From: Candidula unifasciata
Taxonomy: Eukaryota > Mollusca > Gastropoda > Stylommatophora > Geomitridae
DNA length: 64,000 nt
Direction: 5' to 3'
Assembly (NCBI GenBank): GCA_905116865.2
Contig: CAJHNH020000702.1
Location: forward strand, 412,001-476,000
Shown one piece after another: positions 12,770-24,079 of the stretch. The number at the start of each line of letters is the position of its first letter. The first letter of the stretch is position 1. The notes below the pieces were generated by a model. That model ran no database searches. It was not told the origin of the DNA and saw only the letters and a program-made list of their open reading frames with translations. The position numbers and the translations under genes are program-made.

Positions 12770-13012
12770 GTTTGTGACGAAGACGGCCTAACTTGAAAAC
12801 TCCAATAACACCTGTTAGTGGGTGTTTGGGTTCGATACCAGCTGCGCACGATTTGTCTTGCGTTGATCTAACAGTGGTACCGAAAGCTGACCGTTGAGCA
12901 AGCAAGGGCAAACTACTGAACGTAAAATGTGCCTAGAAAAACCACAACAGCCAAAAACTGCTGGTGTTGTTTGTGCAACGTCTTGTAAAGGATACGTAAC
13001 TAACGTTAGTGG
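12770..13012 (+). mobile_element. SINE E
   Basis: 'GGGTTCGATACCAGCTGCGC', 'CTTGCGTTGATCTAACAGTGGTACCGA', 'GGGCAAACTACTGAACGTAAA', 'CCTAGAAAAACCACAACAG' and 'TTGTAAAGGATACGTAACTAAC' are shared with 32968-33138 and, reversed, 44512-44742. A second partial copy of the middle motif lies at about 12695-12720. Confidence 0.75.
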
Positions 13013-13014
13013 GT

Positions 13015-13658
13015 GGTTACTATGTGGTTTGCAATGTGGTTATACACGAGATTGGGTGCAGGCGCTCCGACAAAAAGAAAACACTAAGGAATGAGGATGA
13101 AATAACTGAGATAACGAAAAACCAAAGGCTCACACTTTCAACATCACATCGTGGGAAAATGTGATAGCGGTACAACAAATCACAAAGGACACGGAAAAGG
13201 ACGGACAACAGCCGAATTCGAGAAAACCAAAGACAAAGATGGTCTTAAAGAAACAGACTTCTCTCCAGACAATTCTTTGAACGTGACATTCCGAATGTTT
13301 GGCTCCTCAGCCGGCACTCCATTTTCTAGAGACGCACAAAGTTACCGATAATTAGAATGTAGTTCACGTCTGCCGGGGTCGTCTTGTGGCAGACATCTTG
13401 TCCCAGGTCTGTCTAGATATTCTCGATCCTAATCTAGTTTCAGCTTTCTAGACTTTCTCAGATGGACTGCTCCTGATCGTCTGTACTCTTCTTCCATTCT
13501 TTCTGATGACTGCGTTTGTCTTTTTTGATCCTTTTTGATCTTTTTTGGTGTGTTTGGTTGTTTGTGTATTTTTCAATAGCTTTTTTCTTCTTCATTCCAT
13601 TCTGCTTAATATTCGTCTCTCCCCCTTCACTGCTTTTGCTCCACACTCACCCCCTCCC
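13015..13658. other. Intron 2 sequence, no gene seen
   Basis: Mostly unique sequence, with T-rich stretches approaching the TTC array. No splice-compatible exon consistent with PDE9A. Confidence 0.5.
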
Positions 13659-14110
13659 CTTCTTCTTCTTCTTCTTCTTCTTCTTCTTCTTCTTCTTCTT
13701 CTTCTTCTTCTTCTTCTTCTTCTTCTTCTTCTTCTTCTTCTTCTTCTTCTTCGTCTTCTTCTTCTTCTTCTTCTTCTTCTTCTTCTTCTTCTTCTTCTTC
13801 TTCTTCTTCTTCTTCTTCTTCTTCTTCTTCTTCTTCTTCTTCTTCTTCTTCTTCTTCTTCTTCTTCTTCTTCTTCAAGCCACACACTGACGTTCTCTCTC
13901 TGTTTCTCCCTGTCTCTCTCTGTCTCCCTGTGTGTCTGTCTCTGAATCCTTCTGTTTCTGTCTGTCCCTCTTTTTCTTCTGTCTATCTGTGTCTGTTCTG
14001 TCTATCTTCCTGTCTATCTCTTTGTCTATCTTTTTGTCTATCTTTCTGTCTATCTCTGCCTCTCTCTGTGTGCCTCTTTTTGTCTCCCTCTCCCCCTCTC
14101 ACTGTAAATT
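13659..14110. repeat. (TTC)n array followed by TCTG/CTCT-rich tract
   Basis: TTC is nearly uninterrupted from 13659 to 13876 (one GTC), then degenerate TCTGTC/CTCTCC to about 14110. Poly-Phe, poly-Leu, poly-Glu and poly-Lys frames are artefacts. Confidence 0.97.
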
Positions 14111-14271
14111 TGCACATGTATTCATGATATAAATGTCAATCTTTAACCAGAGACTAACACTGTTGTGTTTATACAAGGCATGCTGAGGTCATGTCATGAT
14201 GTATGTGTTTATGATGTGGGTGTCAATCATTAACCAGACATTAACGCTCTGTTGTGTTGTGATGATCCTAG

Positions 14272-14349
14272 GAATGCAGTCATCTCTCTTCGAGACAAGA
14301 ACGGCGCCCACGTGTCCGTCTCACCAACTATGCCCCTTAACACATCAGC
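14272..14349 (+). CDS. PDE9A: PDE9A exon 3 (residues 47-73)
   Basis: Acceptor ATCCTAG precedes 78 bases. The first completes Lys47, followed by NAVISLRDKNGAHVSVS, then PTMPLNTS and two bases of an Ala codon, with donor GTGAGT. This matches vertebrate PDE9A '[23 protein letters not shown]'; the PTMP(L/A)N block is the clearest anchor. Entry and exit are both phase 2. The acceptor's pyrimidine tract is weak (TTGTGTTGTGATGATCC). An ATC trinucleotide array begins about 19 bases after the donor. Confidence 0.92.
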
Positions 14350-14367
14350 GTGAGTACTGTTTAACTC

Positions 14368-15085
14368 ATCATTATCACCATCACCATCATCATCACCATC
14401 ATCATCATAACGATCACCACTATCATCATCATCATTACCACTTTTATCACTATCATCATTACCATCATCCTCACCATCATCACCATTTGTATCAAATTAA
14501 TCATCATCATCATCATCACCATCGTCATCAACATCATCATCACTATCATTACCATCGTCTTCATCACCATCATCATCAATACCATCATCACCATCATCAT
14601 CATCACTATCACCATCATCATCATCTTCACCACCATCATCACCATCACTATCACCATCATCATAATCACCATCATCATCATCATCATCACCACCATCATC
14701 ACCATCACTATCACCATCATCATCATCACCATCATCATCATCACCATCATCATCATCACCATCATCATCATCACCATCATCATCATCACCATCATCATCA
14801 ACATCATCACCATCATCATCATCACCATCATGATCAGTATCATTATCATAACCATCATGATCAACACGTTTATCACTATCATCATCACCATCATCATCAT
14901 AATTATTACCATCATCAGTATCAGCATCACAGTTATCATCATCATCATCACTATCAACATCATCATCATTACATCATCATCATCAGCATCAACATCATCA
15001 CCATGAGCAGCACCATAATCATCACCATCAGCATCACCATCATCATCATCATCACTATCATCACCATTATCATCAGCATAACTAA
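14368..15085. repeat. (ATC)n / CATCAC trinucleotide array
   Basis: Over 700 bases of imperfect CAT/CAC repeats at the 5' end of intron 3. The poly-His and poly-Met frames are artefacts. Confidence 0.97.
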
Positions 15086-15454
15086 AGTTAACTATTTCAT
15101 TTTATGCAAGGCTAACTGATTGGTACAGACAATGTTTAAGTAACCACAGCGTGGAACTGTAGAGTTAAAATTGTCCACCAAGATGTCTGTACTTTTCCTA
15201 AATCCGTCAACTATGTAATGTGTTCAATCTTAGTAGCGTAGTCCTAGGATCAAATCCCTCTTGGGGAGGAGATCTTGTGGCCTCACAGTCTCATAATATG
15301 GACGAAAAGTAGGTTTTGTAGGGGAGGTAGGGGCTGATAGCTCTGCGTTATCGAGCTCATTGGGAAAAATATAGATTAGTAGCGCTGTAACCTTCCAACT
15401 GTATCGTAGAAGAAGACTAAGGTGGCAGGGTGGTTGGCCTTAATGATGGTGATG

Positions 15455-16680
15455 ATAGTGGTCATTGTATTAAATGATAATGATGTTAGATTGTGATGTT
15501 AGATTGTGTTAATGATCCGAGTGATGATGTTAGATTGTGTTAATGATCCCAGTGATGATGTTAGATTATGTTAATGATCCTAGTGATGATGTTGGATTGT
15601 GTTAATGATCCTAGTGATGGTGTTAGATGGTGTTAATGATCCTAGTGATGGTGTTAGATTGTATGAATGATCCTAGTGATGATGTTAGATTGTATTAATA
15701 ATCCTAAGGATGATGTTAGACTTTGTTAATGATCCTATTGATGATGTTAGATGTTTTTAATGATCTTAGTGATGATTTTAAATGGTATTAATGATCCTAG
15801 TGATGATGTTTGATGGTATTAATGATCATAGTGATGATGTTAGATGGTGTTAATTATCCTAGTGAAAATGTTAGATGGTGCTAATGATCCTAGTGATGAT
15901 GTTAGATGGTATTAATGATCCTAGTGATGATGTTAGATGGTGTTAATGATCCTAGTGATGGTGTTAGATGCTGTTAATGATCCTAGTGATGATGTTAAAT
16001 GGTATTAATGATCCTAGTGATAATGTTAGATAGTGTTAATGATCCTAATGATGAAGTTAGATGGTGTTAATGATCCTAGTGATGATGTTAGATGGTGTTA
16101 ATGATCCTAGTGATGATGTTAGATGGTGTTAATGATCCTAGTGATGGTGTTAGATGCTGTTAATGATCCTAGTGATGATGTTAAATGGTATTAATGATCC
16201 TAGTGATGATGTTAGATGGTGTTAATGATCCTAGTGATGATGTTGGATGGTATTAATGATCCTAGTGATAATGTTAGATTGTGTTAATGATCCTAATGAT
16301 GAAGTTAAATGGTATTATTGATCCTAGTGATGATGTTAGATGGTGGTAATGATCCTAGTGATGGTGTTAGATGGTGTTAATGGTCCTAGTGATGATGTTA
16401 GATGGTATTAATGATCCTAGTGATAATGTTAGATAGTGTTAATGATCCTAATGATGAAGTTAGATGGTATTATTGATCCTAGTGATGATGTAAGATGGTG
16501 TTAATTATCCTAGTGATGATGTTAGATGTATTAATGATCTTAGTGATGATGTTGCGTGATATAAATGATTTTAGTAATGATGTTGTATGGTATTAATGAT
16601 TCTAATGATGATGTTTTATGGTATTATTGATCCTATTGATGATGTTAGATGGTATTAACGATCCTAGTGATGATGTTAAA
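15455..16680. repeat. 31-bp minisatellite, about 38 copies
   Basis: Unit GTGATGATGTTAGAT followed by GGTGTTAATGATCCTA, 31 bp, with point variants (GGTATTAATG, GATAATGTTAG, GATGAAGTTAG). Repeated variant strings, e.g. the pair near 15960-16060 and again near 16140-16300, indicate block duplication. Confidence 0.93.
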
Positions 16681-16744
16681 AAAGTTCATGATGACGGTAG
16701 GGATAACCATGAAGATGTTTGAACGTGAATTTAGATGGTGATAA

Positions 16745-16915
16745 CTTCAACTAGGGTAGAGGGGAGGAGAGGCAGAGGGAGACCGAGAGAAAACATGCTG
16801 GACAGTTTGACATTAGGGCATAGATGATCATCTGTGTCAGAGTTGATTAAAAGTGGATAGACATGACTACCAACGCCACACGGCATGGGCTTTATAAAGA
16901 AGAGCTTTAGCTATG
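16745..16915 (+). mobile_element. LINE 3' coding end fragment
   Basis: Broken + strand frames read 'GRRGRGRPRENMLDSL' and '...WLPTPHGMGFIK', like the terminal 'RRGRPR...HG' segment of LINE ORF2. A CTATGATGG tail follows. Confidence 0.5.
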
Positions 16916-17080
16916 ATGGTGAAATTGAAGATAGAGGATAATTGGGTTCTTAATTTATAACGTACCCCAAACACGAAATTCCCGTGGGGAAATCCACAGC
17001 TGACCTGACAGTCCATTATTTCAAGGGGTGCAAGTGTGCTGTTGTGTGGTGCTGTTTTTGAGTGTTCATCTAGTGTCTTC

Positions 17081-17107
17081 TAACCCTAAACCTAACCCTA
17101 ACACTAA
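17081..17107. repeat. Short telomere-like CCCTAA tract
   Basis: CTAACCCTAAACCTAACCC with one further CTAACAC unit, about four degenerate hexamers. Short enough to be chance or a scar. Confidence 0.4.
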
Positions 17108-17329
17108 ACTTGGCTGTAGAGAAATCGCGAGAAACTACAACCTGACCACCCTAGAATTTATTGGGAATGTCTCCCGTGATGTTGTCGTGACGTCAGGGGT
17201 AAGTTATAAATTAAGTACTGATAGTTATGACAGCGATGATAATGATGATAACAATGTCCAAAATGACTGCGATGACAGCTGTGATAATGGTAATATTAAC
17301 GATAATGAGCATATTATAAGGAACTAATG

Positions 17330-17989
<660 letters not shown>

Positions 17990-17999
17990 GTCAGGGTCC

Positions 18000-18590
18000 G
18001 GGATATCTCTCACGAGTCTAACAGACTAGAATACCGTACGACTATCAGGCATTTAGGTCTGAGTAAGTGTCAAGGTTGCGGTACTGAAGAAGATATGTTC
18101 CCGCTGGCAAAGTAAGTCCAGGGGACGGAAGGCCAGTAGTACCTGGTTTCGGAGTACGGCAAGAGGAGTCCGTCTCAAGTCAGCCGTTTTGTATGCTGAA
18201 TTAATATCAAGGTCCAGTGAATGGGAGAAGTCATCCTGTTCAGCACTACGACGCGTCCAGAGTGTGGGACGCTGTAGTCCTTGGAGCTGTAGTAGTCAAG
18301 GAGAGACCGCTACAAATTGAGATCAATAACTACGTCTCTGAATTTGTGTCATGTATCTTGTTAAATAAACATGTATGACGGTGTCATCGTCGTCGAGTTC
18401 TATTTCTAAGAGAGGAAGCGGAAGTGTACCTGCTAAGACACTTGGTAGTGTGCAGACTAATTTAGCACACAACATATACATTAATTAATAAAAACATTTT
18501 TAACAGCATTACAATATTCAGTACAAGCACTGGAATGGGTACATCTCTAACTACAGCAAACCGTAGTAGTTGTAATCAATCTGGGGGAAG
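18000..18590. other. Unrecognised intron 3 segment, possible LTR-like
   Basis: Non-repetitive, with an AATAAA near 18363 followed by a 'GTCATCGTCGTCGAG' stretch. The layout recalls the R region of a solo LTR, but I could not find TG..CA ends, a target duplication or a second copy. Treat as unannotated. Confidence 0.25.
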
Positions 18591-18966
18591 GTTTAAGGTT
18601 TGAACAACAGATCAACATCAGGACACCCATAAGTGCTCCGTTCTTCTTCTAACTCAAGTCTGAGCTCAGCACATTGCACAGGCTCTGTAGCACCGGCGAG
18701 GATCCTGAAATACATTTTTGGGTAGACATTTACCTCCACATTTTATCAGGGCAGCGCTGTTAGGCTACTCTTTTCGATTTCCAACTGACAAGGTTTTTTT
18801 TTAACGTGTGCAACAATACACACGGGCGTCTGATCTCACTACCTAGAGATCAAGGGGAATTACTAGAAGTCCAGGTCCACGTGAAAAAATCCCAGCCCTT
18901 ACCGGGAATTGAACCCGGAGACTCTAGCACTCGAGGCAGAGATCATGCCTCGAGACCACGCAGTCC
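18591..18966 (-). mobile_element. SINE A, near full length, minus strand
   Basis: Reverse complement of the SINE at 6840-7213. It begins 'GAACAACAGATCAACATCA' and ends in the tRNA-like head 'TGCCTCGAGACCACGCAG'. Together with the + copy at 6840, it flanks PDE9A exons 2 and 3. Confidence 0.85.
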
Positions 18967-19166
18967 TTTTCAATTTGGGGTAAATATGGGCCATGTGCAA
19001 AGCCACAGTGACATGTACCCAGTCTGTGAGATGTGATCTTGAGATATCACATCCCCTCTGCTTGCTGCTTCATCAGTGTGCGTGTGCATGATCAATTACA
19101 GCAAGCTAACACATCCGTCTCCTGACATGGTTGTCAGGGGGGATCCCTTCCCTGGGGGATCCCGCC

Positions 19167-19692
19167 CAGTGTTGCCACTTTGGATATTTTACATCCAGAT
19201 TTAGATGTTTCTCCTTGCATTTAGATGGCTTTTTTGACGTTTAGGTGGTAGATGTTTTTGTAGATGTTTTTTTTTTTGGAAGTGAATTTATCAAATCTAA
19301 CCTAAGAAACAGGATGAAATTTGACCTCTTAAATGCTATCTTGACAATAAAATTCGGCCTGAAAAGAGTAGGAAAAGGCTATTCCACTTATCAGCTCCCT
19401 GATTAGGTATTGGAAGAAATTGGAACAGCTAAAGCATACCAGAGTCATTTTGTATCTGAAGCTTCAACTTCATCATCCAAGCTAAGTTTATCCTGTGGAT
19501 CTTGTAAGGCAGACTTCAGTAAAGATGAGGACATGATTCTTTAGGGTAAGCTATATCAATTGCTATGTAATTTGTGACTCTTTCCATTTGGATGTTTTTT
19601 TTTCTAGATGTTTTTCACGCAAATGTAGATGCTTTTAGATATTTTTTGACTCCATTTTGGATGTTTTTTGTCAAAGAAAAGTGGCAACACTG
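19167..19692. mobile_element. hAT-type element, non-autonomous, 526 bp
   Basis: Ends CAGTGTTGCCACTTT and, reverse-complemented from the right, CAGTGTTGCCACTTTTC. They are flanked by 8-bp repeats ATCCCGCC (19159-19166) and ATCCCGCT (19693-19700), 7 of 8 identical. Subterminal parts repeat 'TAGATGTTTTT' in both orientations. No transposase is encoded. Confidence 0.85.
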
Positions 19693-19736
19693 ATCCCGCT
19701 CATTTTTCGGTAACAAATCACCACACGTGAGGCCAG

Positions 19737-20003
19737 AACGAAGAATAAAGAACCCTTGTCCACGCCTTTAGGCATATTGGGCTAGACCTCTAGGTCATAG
19801 ACCGATCGGCCCTCGTTGTGTGATGTGGTCAGCATCACGCTGGCCGCCTTTACTTCACATGACTGCACTTGGTACCTACCCAAAGCTGGGTCAAGCTGGA
19901 AGCCAAGGTCATTAAAAAAAAAGTCCGGCTACGTTCGGATTCGAATCCACGACTTTTCGATCCGCAGGTGAGCTTCTAGCTGCTATACCACGGGAGCTCC
20001 ACG
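19737..20003 (-). mobile_element. SINE B, near full length
   Basis: Reverse-complement tRNA-like head (CGATCCGCAGGTGAGC...GGATTCGAATCC as seen on +) and body ('TGGGTCAAGCTGGAAGCCAAGGTC', 'GGCATATTGGGCTAGACC'). Family members lie at 30785, 49380, 50158, 52268, 54493 and 59458. Confidence 0.85.
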
Positions 20004-20142
20004 AAAGAACAAAGCAACTGTCCTCCCTCCCCCCCCCCCCCCAAAGAATTGAGCCCGAAAATCCATCTCACAATATGTTTTTTTCTTTTTAATTTCAAAA
20101 AACAAGTAAATATAATAAATAAGCAACAACACATGAATATCT

Positions 20143-20490
20143 TCTTCTTCTCTGCGTTCACCAAATGTAAACTCCAGCGGAAAGCTCTTGTTGTTCGTCC
20201 ACTTCTGGACTGCAGTCCTTTTTCAGAACCTGAGTGTTGCGTGTGCATCCGTTTGACAGATCTGACTCATTTGTGTGCAGACTGTTGGTTCCTTGCCTCT
20301 CGGGCAGATGCACTCCAACTTTGAAGGAACACATGAATATGATATACTCCCCATGTGGGCTCTGGGGGTACATTCTGGAGAACGAAGAATAGGCTCTCTG
20401 CCACCTAACAAGTGTGTCGTAGGAGGCATCTAGTTAGGGATATTTTCTTCAAATTCGGAATGCATCTACCAGATCTGTAAAATAGCTGCG
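20143..20490 (-). repeat. Dispersed repeat F with GAA tail
   Basis: Shares 'GTTGTTCGTCCACTTCTGGA', 'CAGACTGTTGGTTCCTTGC', 'GGCAGATGCACTCCAACTTT' and 'AGATCTGTAAA' with 20600-21065 and, reversed, 4797-5125. Its CTTCTTCTTCT edge is the GAA tail on the minus strand. Confidence 0.7.
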
Positions 20491-20599
20491 CACGCATAAC
20501 ACACGTACTCGGTCAAGACCAAAGTCCAGGAGTGGACGAACAACCATACATTTCAGCTGTAGTGTACAGCCGGTGAACGCTAAGAAGTAGGGGAATATC

Positions 20600-21065
20600 T
20601 CCTTACTTGCTTCATCGGCTGTAAACTCGGGCAGAAAGTTCGGGTTGTTCGTCCACTTCTGGGGATTAGTCTTGTTTCAGAACCTGTGTGTTGTGTTCAC
20701 ATCCATTTTACAGACCTGAAGTTTGAAGTCGAGAGGACCGACTTTATTATCGGGTTTGTCCCATATGGCTCAGTCTCTCACCGCAGAACGGTTAGCCTCC
20801 TGCCGATAGCGCCGTGCAAAGCACGAACTCCGTATCTCTGGCGGCGATCCCCAAACATCTCCGTAAAAATTGCATTGGTAAACTGAAGGGCGCAGCCGTG
20901 GAACAAACCCACGAGCTTCAGAGCGCCAGGTAAACGGCTTAACCACCTCGCCACGGATCTGGCGTATTTGTGTGCAGACTGTTGGTTCCTTGCTTGTCAG
21001 GCAGATGCACACCAACTTTAAATGAAGGACTCATAATTAATCAACTCCTACGACATGCTTATTAG
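20600..21065 (-). repeat. Dispersed repeat F, split by a SINE
   Basis: Same landmarks as the copy at 20143, but the sequence is interrupted between 'TTACAGACCTG' and 'GATCTGGCGTATTTGTGTG' by SINE G at 20719-20955. Confidence 0.7.
20719..20955 (-). mobile_element. SINE G inserted in repeat F
   Basis: On the minus strand it starts with a tRNA-like head 'GTGGCGAGGTGGTTAAGC' with B-box-like 'GTGGGTTTGTTCC'. The body has 'GGGGATCGCCGCCAGAGA' and 'TGAGCCATATGGGACAAA'. The same order is seen on + at 61313-61560. It is flanked by GACCTG (20713-20718) and GATCTG (20956-20961), a likely 6-bp decayed target duplication. Confidence 0.8.
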
Positions 21066-21125
21066 AAGGCAGTGGATTTGTTCTCCAAAATAAAGCTTCA
21101 TAACCCATACGCGGAGAAGTAGAAT

Positions 21126-21615
21126 ATGTTATACATGGTCACTAAGGAGATCGAAATTAGAATTTTGAGAGCATGCATCTTCCCTGTGGCTACATACGGA
21201 TGTGAGTCATGGACTATCTCTCAGTCCTTAAGAAAGAGAATAGGGGCTTTTGAGCTGAAATGTTTTAGAAAGATTCTCAGAATATCTTGGACAAAGAAGA
21301 TGAGAAATATTGACATCTTAAAAGATGTGAACATCAAGGAAGATCGGCTAATAAACAGCATCCTGTATCGGAAGCTGAAATATTTTGGTCATATTAAGCG
21401 CCACGACTGACTGGAAAAAATTATAGCAGAAGGCATGGTACCAGGAAGGAGGGGCAGGGGCCGACCGACACGAAGATGGGCACAGGATATAGGTGACTCC
21501 TTGAATGTGAAAGTGCATGAGGCCGGATAACTGGCGAGAGACCGAGTTTCTTTCAAGCAGGCTGTGACGAGAGCGACGTTCTGCAACGGACCTGCTCCAT
21601 GATCATGATGATGAT
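21126..21615 (+). pseudogene. LINE reverse transcriptase C-terminal fragment
   Basis: The frame reads 'ILRACIFPVATYGCESWTIS', 'IGAFELKCFRKILRISWT', 'KLKYFGHIKRHD', then past a stop 'GRRGRGRPTRRWAQDIGDSL' and 'FKQAVTRATFCNG'. This is the standard post-RT region of non-LTR retrotransposons. A CATGATGATGATGG tail ends it. Same family as 32403-32930 (minus) and the scrap at 4720. Confidence 0.88.
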
Positions 21616-21827
21616 GGTCACTGAGAATGACTGTAGGGGTTTACATTGTCATTATAAAAAAAATTTTGTAATGGATATATTCGTGTGGCATCGTCAAATG
21701 TTCAAACAAGTTGGAAAGTTTTTTTAGACTCACCTCAATAAACTTCGATGTGGGCGCCATTTGTTGCTCCCTGGATGTCTAGATGGTGTTCAGTCTCCTG
21801 TCATGTCTTTTTAATTGTGTCCAGATT

Positions 21828-21997
21828 TACGGTTGCAGCTGCTGCTGCGACCCTTGAGGCTCAGAGGAAAGGCAAGACGGACGTTATAATCAAAATGCTA
21901 CTGGTACCATTAGTATCGAAACTCTTCGTTGGCTGCTGAAGATTGAGACAGAGCGCTTATGGAAATGCCTGGAGTGCTGTGATGTCGGTTCTTAAAT
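21828..21997 (+). mobile_element. LINE family B 3' end fragment
   Basis: 'RGKARRxL...' through 'LLKIETERLWKCLECCDVGS' in broken frames, ending TTAAATAAAATCAAA. Matches the RNase H LINE ends at 23138-23625, 46715-46950 and 61612-61850. Confidence 0.7.
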
Positions 21998-22084
21998 AAA
22001 ATCAAAGTGCTGGAAGTTCCTCATCTTCTCAAATTTTAAAAAAAAAGTTTTTAACAAGAGATTGGTTTGTTTGTTTGTTTGTTT

Positions 22085-22292
22085 TAGTATCCAGAAGCCA
22101 TGAGTTGTTAACCCTTAGGCTCGGTATTATGGCTATCGCAACCTTTCGGCCTTGATTCCATTGTAAATACCGTAAATCTGGGAGAAAATGTGGCTTTCCT
22201 GCCTACCCCCGGTAGTGAAACCGGACCACAAGGAGTTCGTCACCCGGTCTCCGCGCAATCCGGTTTAGCCAACTACGCTAGAGAGCCGGGCT
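22085..22292 (-). mobile_element. SINE D
   Basis: On + it reads 'CAGAAGCCATGAGTTGTTAACCC', 'GGCTCGGTATTATGG' and 'CGCAACCTTTCGGCCTTGATTC', then 'GGTTTAGCCAACTACGCTAGAGAGCC'. This is the reverse complement of the shorter copy at 52014-52165, whose head is tRNA-like (GCGCTAGCTCAGTTGGTTAAAC). Confidence 0.7.
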
Positions 22293-22294
22293 TA

Positions 22295-23135
22295 AGAAGA
22301 GATAAAGTGAGAGAGACAGACAGAGAGGAAGATTGAGATATGGAGAGAGAAGGCGATTGAGAGAAAGAACGAGCTAACTTAATTTTCTATAGGTCTTGCA
22401 TACGGCCCTTCCAAATATTCGTTATTCACACAGAAATTGTTAATTATCTATAAAGCTTTTGTCCGTGTATGTGTATGTGTATGTGTGTAAGGTAAATATC
22501 AAGTTTAAAAAAAAGGGGGAAAAGCATGAGAGCGAGAGAGGAAGAGACGGTGGGAGCAGTCCTAATATAAACAGTGACTACACCAACAAATGTATGATAG
22601 AAATAAAAATGACCGGACACAGTAAGAAATAGAAGAAGGAAATAAAGCTGCAGGAAAAAAAAAGAATAACAAAGAAAAACACATTCTATGGAGAGACAAT
22701 AAGAAAGAAAAAACAATAACAGTACAATGAAAGAGTCAAAAGAAACAAAGAAATAAAAAGCATAAAATAGAAGACATTTTTTTATAAATTTTGATGGCCT
22801 GAAAGAAACAGATTTGAAAGAAACAGATATAAAAGAAACAGATATGAAATAAATAAATAAAAAAGTTTGAAATGAATAGGGAAAGATGTGACTGACAGAA
22901 AGAAATAAGGGCAAATCATATAGAAAAAAAAAAAAAAAATACAGCAAACTGTGACGTACAAGTCAACTTTGTGTGAAAGTCGACCTTAAGATTGTAGCGC
23001 ACAATTCTTGAGTTAGGCCTGTACTTACCAAATGCATTTTAAACCTGCAATATAAGTCGCCCCATTGTCTTGAAATATGTTTTAGGCTTGAAAACTCTAG
23101 AGGAGAAACATTGTTAATGAAAGTTGACTGCTGAA
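22295..23135. other. Intron 3 sequence, no gene seen
   Basis: Purine-rich (GAGAGA, GAAAG, AAATAAATAAA). A short tandem 'GATTTGAAAGAAACAGATATAAAAG' lies near 22810-22850. The hydrophobic minus-strand open frame at 22444-22947 is low-complexity and lacks support. Confidence 0.45.
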
Positions 23136-23137
23136 TT

Positions 23138-23625
23138 AAGAATCGACATCGCAGCACTCGGGAGACTCCCACAAGTGCTCCGTCCCCATCTTCAGCAGCA
23201 AGCGAAGAGTTCCAATTCTGATGGCACCAGTAGGCGTATGGTTGTATATCCGTCTCATCCTTCCCCTAAGTGTTGAGCGTCGGCCAGATCCCCTCGTAAC
23301 TCCTCGCAGCTCCATTCTCCTCAGACCATAATGATCTATCTGTGCATCCGCACTGTTCACTCGTTTCCCAAGGGCCCTCACAATATCTAGCTTGTCATAC
23401 ATCAATTCACCACCAGGTGATGCAGAGCCAGCCAGTCTGTCTGCCTGCTCATTTCCCAACACACCGGCACGACCTGACGAAAATATCCAAAGGATGCTAA
23501 CTACCCGGGACCTCTGAAGTGATGCTTGCCACTCTGCACGAAGCATGCCTGTCTTCACAACATGCTCTGTGAGTCAGCTACAATCACGGCATGTTTGTTT
23601 TTAATGAAAGTAAGAAATTCTTTGA
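23138..23625 (-). pseudogene. LINE family B: RNase H domain and C-terminus
   Basis: The minus strand reads 'HAVIVADSQSML' (third RNase H aspartate present), then after a frameshift 'GMLRAEWQASL', 'VLGNEQADRLAGSA' (final Asp), 'RGRMRRIYNHTPTGAIRIGTL' and 'LLLKMGTEHLWESPECCDVDS'. The usual PGHAG is SSGRAG, so the catalytic-site His is lost. It is 5' truncated near 23625. Confidence 0.85.
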
Positions 23626-23909
23626 AAAATAAAAAGAACAACTTGCTAAGAGACGAAGAAGAAGAAAAAATAAAGGAAAATAAATAGAATGTTGCTAGTT
23701 TAAAATATAAATAAAGAGACGATAAACTGTGAGAAAATAAGAAATACATTACAAATGCAATTACAAAATCGTAAACATAAAGAAGCAAAAACTCGCTAAG
23801 GAAAGAACCAAAGGATGCCTGCAGACGATGGATTAATATCAGTCAGTCCATTTGGAAAGCAAATTACAGCATAAATATTCATATTTGGGAATTGGGGAAA
23901 GGAAAAAAA

Positions 23910-24040
23910 AAGGGGGGGGGGGTGGGGGGGTTTAAAGCGACATGCGTACGAGAAAGAAGGCGGGACTAGCCTTACACGCACACGCGCGCGCATACACAAC
24001 ACACACACACACACACATTCCCTCGCTTACACACACACTG
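23910..24040. repeat. Poly-G run and (CA)n
   Basis: AAAAAGGGGGGGGGG-type run at 23909-23930 and CACA repeats at 23968-24040, ending about 40 bases before exon 4. Confidence 0.85.
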
Positions 24041-24079
24041 ACACATGAACTGATTTGCCTATACATTCTCTGTCTGCAG

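Noticed and set aside
13516..14969. Poly-Phe, poly-Leu, poly-Glu, poly-Lys, poly-His and poly-Met frames
   Set aside because: Translations of TTC and ATC arrays on both strands; no unique coding sequence.
17155..17198. AG...GT bounded 44-nt segment as alternative PDE9A exon 4
   Set aside because: It has the right length and phase, but the required frame meets a TGA after eight codons and shows no similarity to PDE9A.
17028..17327. 99-codon frame with a hydrophobic start resembling a signal peptide
   Set aside because: The 'NPKPNPNTK' part comes from a CCCTAA-like tract and the rest turns into Asp/Asn repeats; no homology and no second exon.
18000..18590. Solo LTR
   Set aside because: Only an AATAAA and general layout support it; no TG...CA ends, target duplication or second copy found.
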